Shown here piece by piece: positions 25,525 to 27,150 of a DNA stretch of 27,150 nucleotides (the first letter of the stretch is position 1; the number at the start of each line of letters is the position of its first letter). A program made the position numbers and the translations under genes. Origin of the DNA: Hondaea fermentalgiana (taxonomy: Eukaryota; Sar; Bigyra; Thraustochytrida; Thraustochytriidae); contig NPFB01000161.1 in the NCBI GenBank assembly GCA_014084085.1, positions 11,178 to 38,327 of the forward strand, written 5' to 3'. The notes beneath the pieces were generated by a model that made no database searches, had not been told where the DNA came from, and saw only the letters and a program-made list of their open reading frames with translations.

Positions 25525-26661
25525 TTAGTAAAAGCCGTTGCTGCGCAGGTTGTCACGGAGGACAATGTCCTTGGCCGTGTTCATGACAGTAGCAACCTGA
25601 TCCGTGTCGGTGGCAGCAGTGATCTTGACGTAGATCTCGCGGTTCGTGTTGATCCGTCCCGGGGTGTCCGTGTTGCCGGCCTCCTTGTACTTGGCCACGA
25701 GGTAGCGCGTGGTGGCCTGGTAGACCTCTTCAAACTCGGGGGTGCCTTCGGTGGCCGACGCGGTGCCGGGCTCGTTCTCGGGACCCATGTAATCGAGGTT
25801 GCGCTGATCCGGACCGTCCTCGACCTTGAAGGGAATGTACTGGAGCTTCTCGCGAAAGAGATCGCGCTTGTTGAGGAAGAGAAGCATGCTCTTGTCGCGG
25901 AACCACTTGGACTGGCACATCTCCTGGAAGAGGGCGATGGCCTCGTCCTGGCGGTTGGTGGACTGATCCTCAAAGAGGACCTGGTCGTACTCGGAGATGG
26001 CGGCGACGAAGATGACGGCCGTGACGTTGTCAAAGCAGTGGATCCACTTCTTTCTCTCGTTACGCTGGCCACCGACGTCAAACATGGCAATGACGACGTC
26101 GCCGATGCGGAACTCGGCCTCGACGATGCCCGAGGTACGGACGCGCGAGCGGAGGAGATCCTGGTTGCTGGGCATGTAGTCGTCGGCGCCGATGCGGTCG
26201 ATCTCCTCCATGTACCAGCGGAGAGAGTCCTGGACCTGGATATCGGAGCGCTGGCGCCAGGTGTCCTCGACACCGGGGTCGGTCCAGATGGCCTTGAGCT
26301 TCTCTGCGACCTCGGGGGTGATCTCGTCCTTGTCTTCGTCGAGGCTGAGGATTTCGTCGGCGAGATCCTGGTCCTCGGCCGGCGTGTGGGTCTCGCAGGC
26401 GGCGACGAGGACCTTCATGTTGCTAATGACGTTGTTGTAGACGACGCGCACGCCCTTTTCCAGCTCGGCGCGCGTGAACCCGTGTGCCTCGGAGAAGAGG
26501 ATCTTCATCTGCTTGAAGAGCGTCGACTTGCCGGACTCGCCTGCGCCCAGCAGGAGGAACTTGAGCTTGTTCATCTCCGACTGCTGCTGCCTGCGCAGCT
26601 CCCTGTCGAGCGCCGCATTCTGCGAGTCGTCCGCGTCCGCGGTGCTTCCGCACGCGCCCAT
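25525..26661 (-). CDS. Heterotrimeric G-protein alpha subunit
   Basis: 378 residues from ATG 26661 to TAA 25525; the GTG-started extension to 26739 is Arg/Ala-rich and not used. It couples seven-helix receptors to effectors at the plasma membrane by GTP binding and hydrolysis. The start MGACGS has Gly2 for N-myristoylation and Cys4 for palmitoylation. Motifs: P-loop GAGESGKST (39-47), a helical domain (about 60-170), switch I RSRVRTSGI (171-179) with catalytic Arg173 and Mg-binding Thr176, DVGGQR (195-200) with catalytic Gln199, NKRD (264-267) and TAATDT (348-353). The segment at about 280-310 (GPDQRN through GTPEF) is longer than in typical ~350-residue alphas. The C-terminus, NLRSNGFY, has Asn rather than Cys at -4, so it lacks the pertussis-toxin acceptor. 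No beta or gamma subunit lies in the window. Confidence 0.97.
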   Translation of the reverse strand: MGACGSTADADDSQNAALDRELRRQQQSEMNKLKFLLLGAGESGKSTLFKQMKILFSEAHGFTRAELEKGVRVVYNNVISNMKVLVAACETHTPAEDQDLADEILSLDEDKDEITPEVAEKLKAIWTDPGVEDTWRQRSDIQVQDSLRWYMEEIDRIGADDYMPSNQDLLRSRVRTSGIVEAEFRIGDVVIAMFDVGGQRNERKKWIHCFDNVTAVIFVAAISEYDQVLFEDQSTNRQDEAIALFQEMCQSKWFRDKSMLLFLNKRDLFREKLQYIPFKVEDGPDQRNLDYMGPENEPGTASATEGTPEFEEVYQATTRYLVAKYKEAGNTDTPGRINTNREIYVKITAATDTDQVATVMNTAKDIVLRDNLRSNGFY

Positions 26662-27150
26662 CTCGCCTCGCCCTCGCGCCGCGCCCGCGCGCCGCGCCTC
26701 CCGCTCGCGCTCGCTCGCCGCTCGCCCGCTCGCTCGCACGCGCGCCGAGTCCAGCCCGCAAACGAGGTCTGTCTGCTGCTGCTGTCTGTCCTTTTGTTCT
26801 CCCTTCTCCTTCTTTCTTTCTTTCCTTCTTTCTTTCTTTCTTCTTTCTTTCTTTCTTCTTCTTCCGCCGGCCTCCCGAAGGGGCTTTCCGCGCGCTGCAA
26901 GTCCGCAAAGGAACAGCGCAAGTCGGTAAAGCGGTGTGCGCGCAGGCAGGCGGTCAGTCAGTGGGCGAGTCAGTCGGTCGGTCAGTCAGAAGTGCGCGAT
27001 GAACAAGTAACAACGCACCCTCGCACGCTCGCTCGCCCGCCCGCCCGCCCGCCCGCGCGCACGCACGCACACCGCTCCCTCCAGGCTGCCTGCCTGGCTG
27101 CCGAGCAGAGCAGAGCAGAGCGCGCCGCGCTGCGCCGCGAGCGCTGCACC
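26662..27150. promoter_or_regulatory. Upstream region of the G alpha gene, repeat-rich
   Basis: Up to the window edge. It holds a long CTTT/CTT tract (about 26810-26866; purine-rich GAAA on the transcribed strand), GTCA/GTCG repeats (about 26950-26990), CCCG repeats (about 27035-27055) and CACG repeats (about 27055-27072). It presumably contains the G alpha 5' UTR and promoter; no specific element can be named. Confidence 0.5.
26810..26866. repeat. (CTTT)n/(CTT)n polypyrimidine tract
   Basis: Near-continuous pyrimidine strand of CTTT and CTT units about 150-205 bp upstream of the G alpha ATG. It is a homopurine/homopyrimidine stretch with triplex-forming potential. Confidence 0.85.

Noticed and set aside
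1..27150. tRNA, rRNA, snRNA genes, transposons or viral sequences
   Set aside because: I looked for tRNA B-box-like motifs, transposase or reverse transcriptase motifs, and terminal repeats, and saw none convincing. A covariance-model and profile search would be needed to exclude them fully.

Overview
The window is nuclear DNA of a microbial eukaryote. It holds eight well-supported protein genes, seven of them readable as single uninterrupted ATG-to-stop frames, plus a few weaker candidates. The families are eukaryotic: heterotrimeric G-protein alpha subunit, SLC12 cation-chloride cotransporter, GET3/ArsA ATPase, C2/PH membrane protein, and a nodulin-like major facilitator. Intergenic DNA is long and full of microsatellites. 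The mix of intron-poor, high-GC3 genes and many simple repeats fits a stramenopile protist, with a thraustochytrid (Labyrinthulomycetes) as my best guess. That assignment is inference; no rRNA or other taxonomic marker lies in the window.

Layout. At 1-108 is the possible tail of a plus-strand gene. Between 109 and 1856 lie repeats, one weak polyglutamine ORF and a 28-bp inverted repeat. A GET3-like ATPase (1857-3107, +) converges on a fatty-acid-hydroxylase/sterol-desaturase-family enzyme (3168-4184, -), with only 60 bp between the stop codons. A 72-codon ORF with an N-myristoylation-like start (5656-5874, -) is divergent from a large armadillo-repeat protein (6194-9919, +). The last 35 codons and 3' flank of that gene are tandemly duplicated with a 159-bp period. 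A nodulin-like MFS transporter (10836-12545, +) follows and converges on a very large SLC12 protein (13171-17124, -). Roughly 3 kb of GC-rich, repeat-laden DNA (17125-20115) has no supportable gene. Next come a two-membrane-segment/C2/PH protein (20116-22692, -), a divergently placed C-terminally anchored protein whose 5' end is not resolvable without introns (main exon to 24634, +), and a G-protein alpha subunit (25525-26661, -).

Several long frames here begin at GTG or TTG. I moved those starts to the first credible ATG, because a eukaryotic nuclear gene should not use them.

The genes do not form an operon-like pathway. Most act at membranes (GET3, hydroxylase, MFS, SLC12, C2/PH protein, anchored protein, G alpha), but I see no evidence that they work as one system. 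The most interesting points are the SLC12 protein, which appears to have lost both side-chain K+ ligands; a GET3 lacking the first cysteine of the zinc CxxC motif; the frame-preserving duplication at the end of the armadillo gene; the unusual C2/PH architecture; and the unresolved multi-exon gene at 23 kb.
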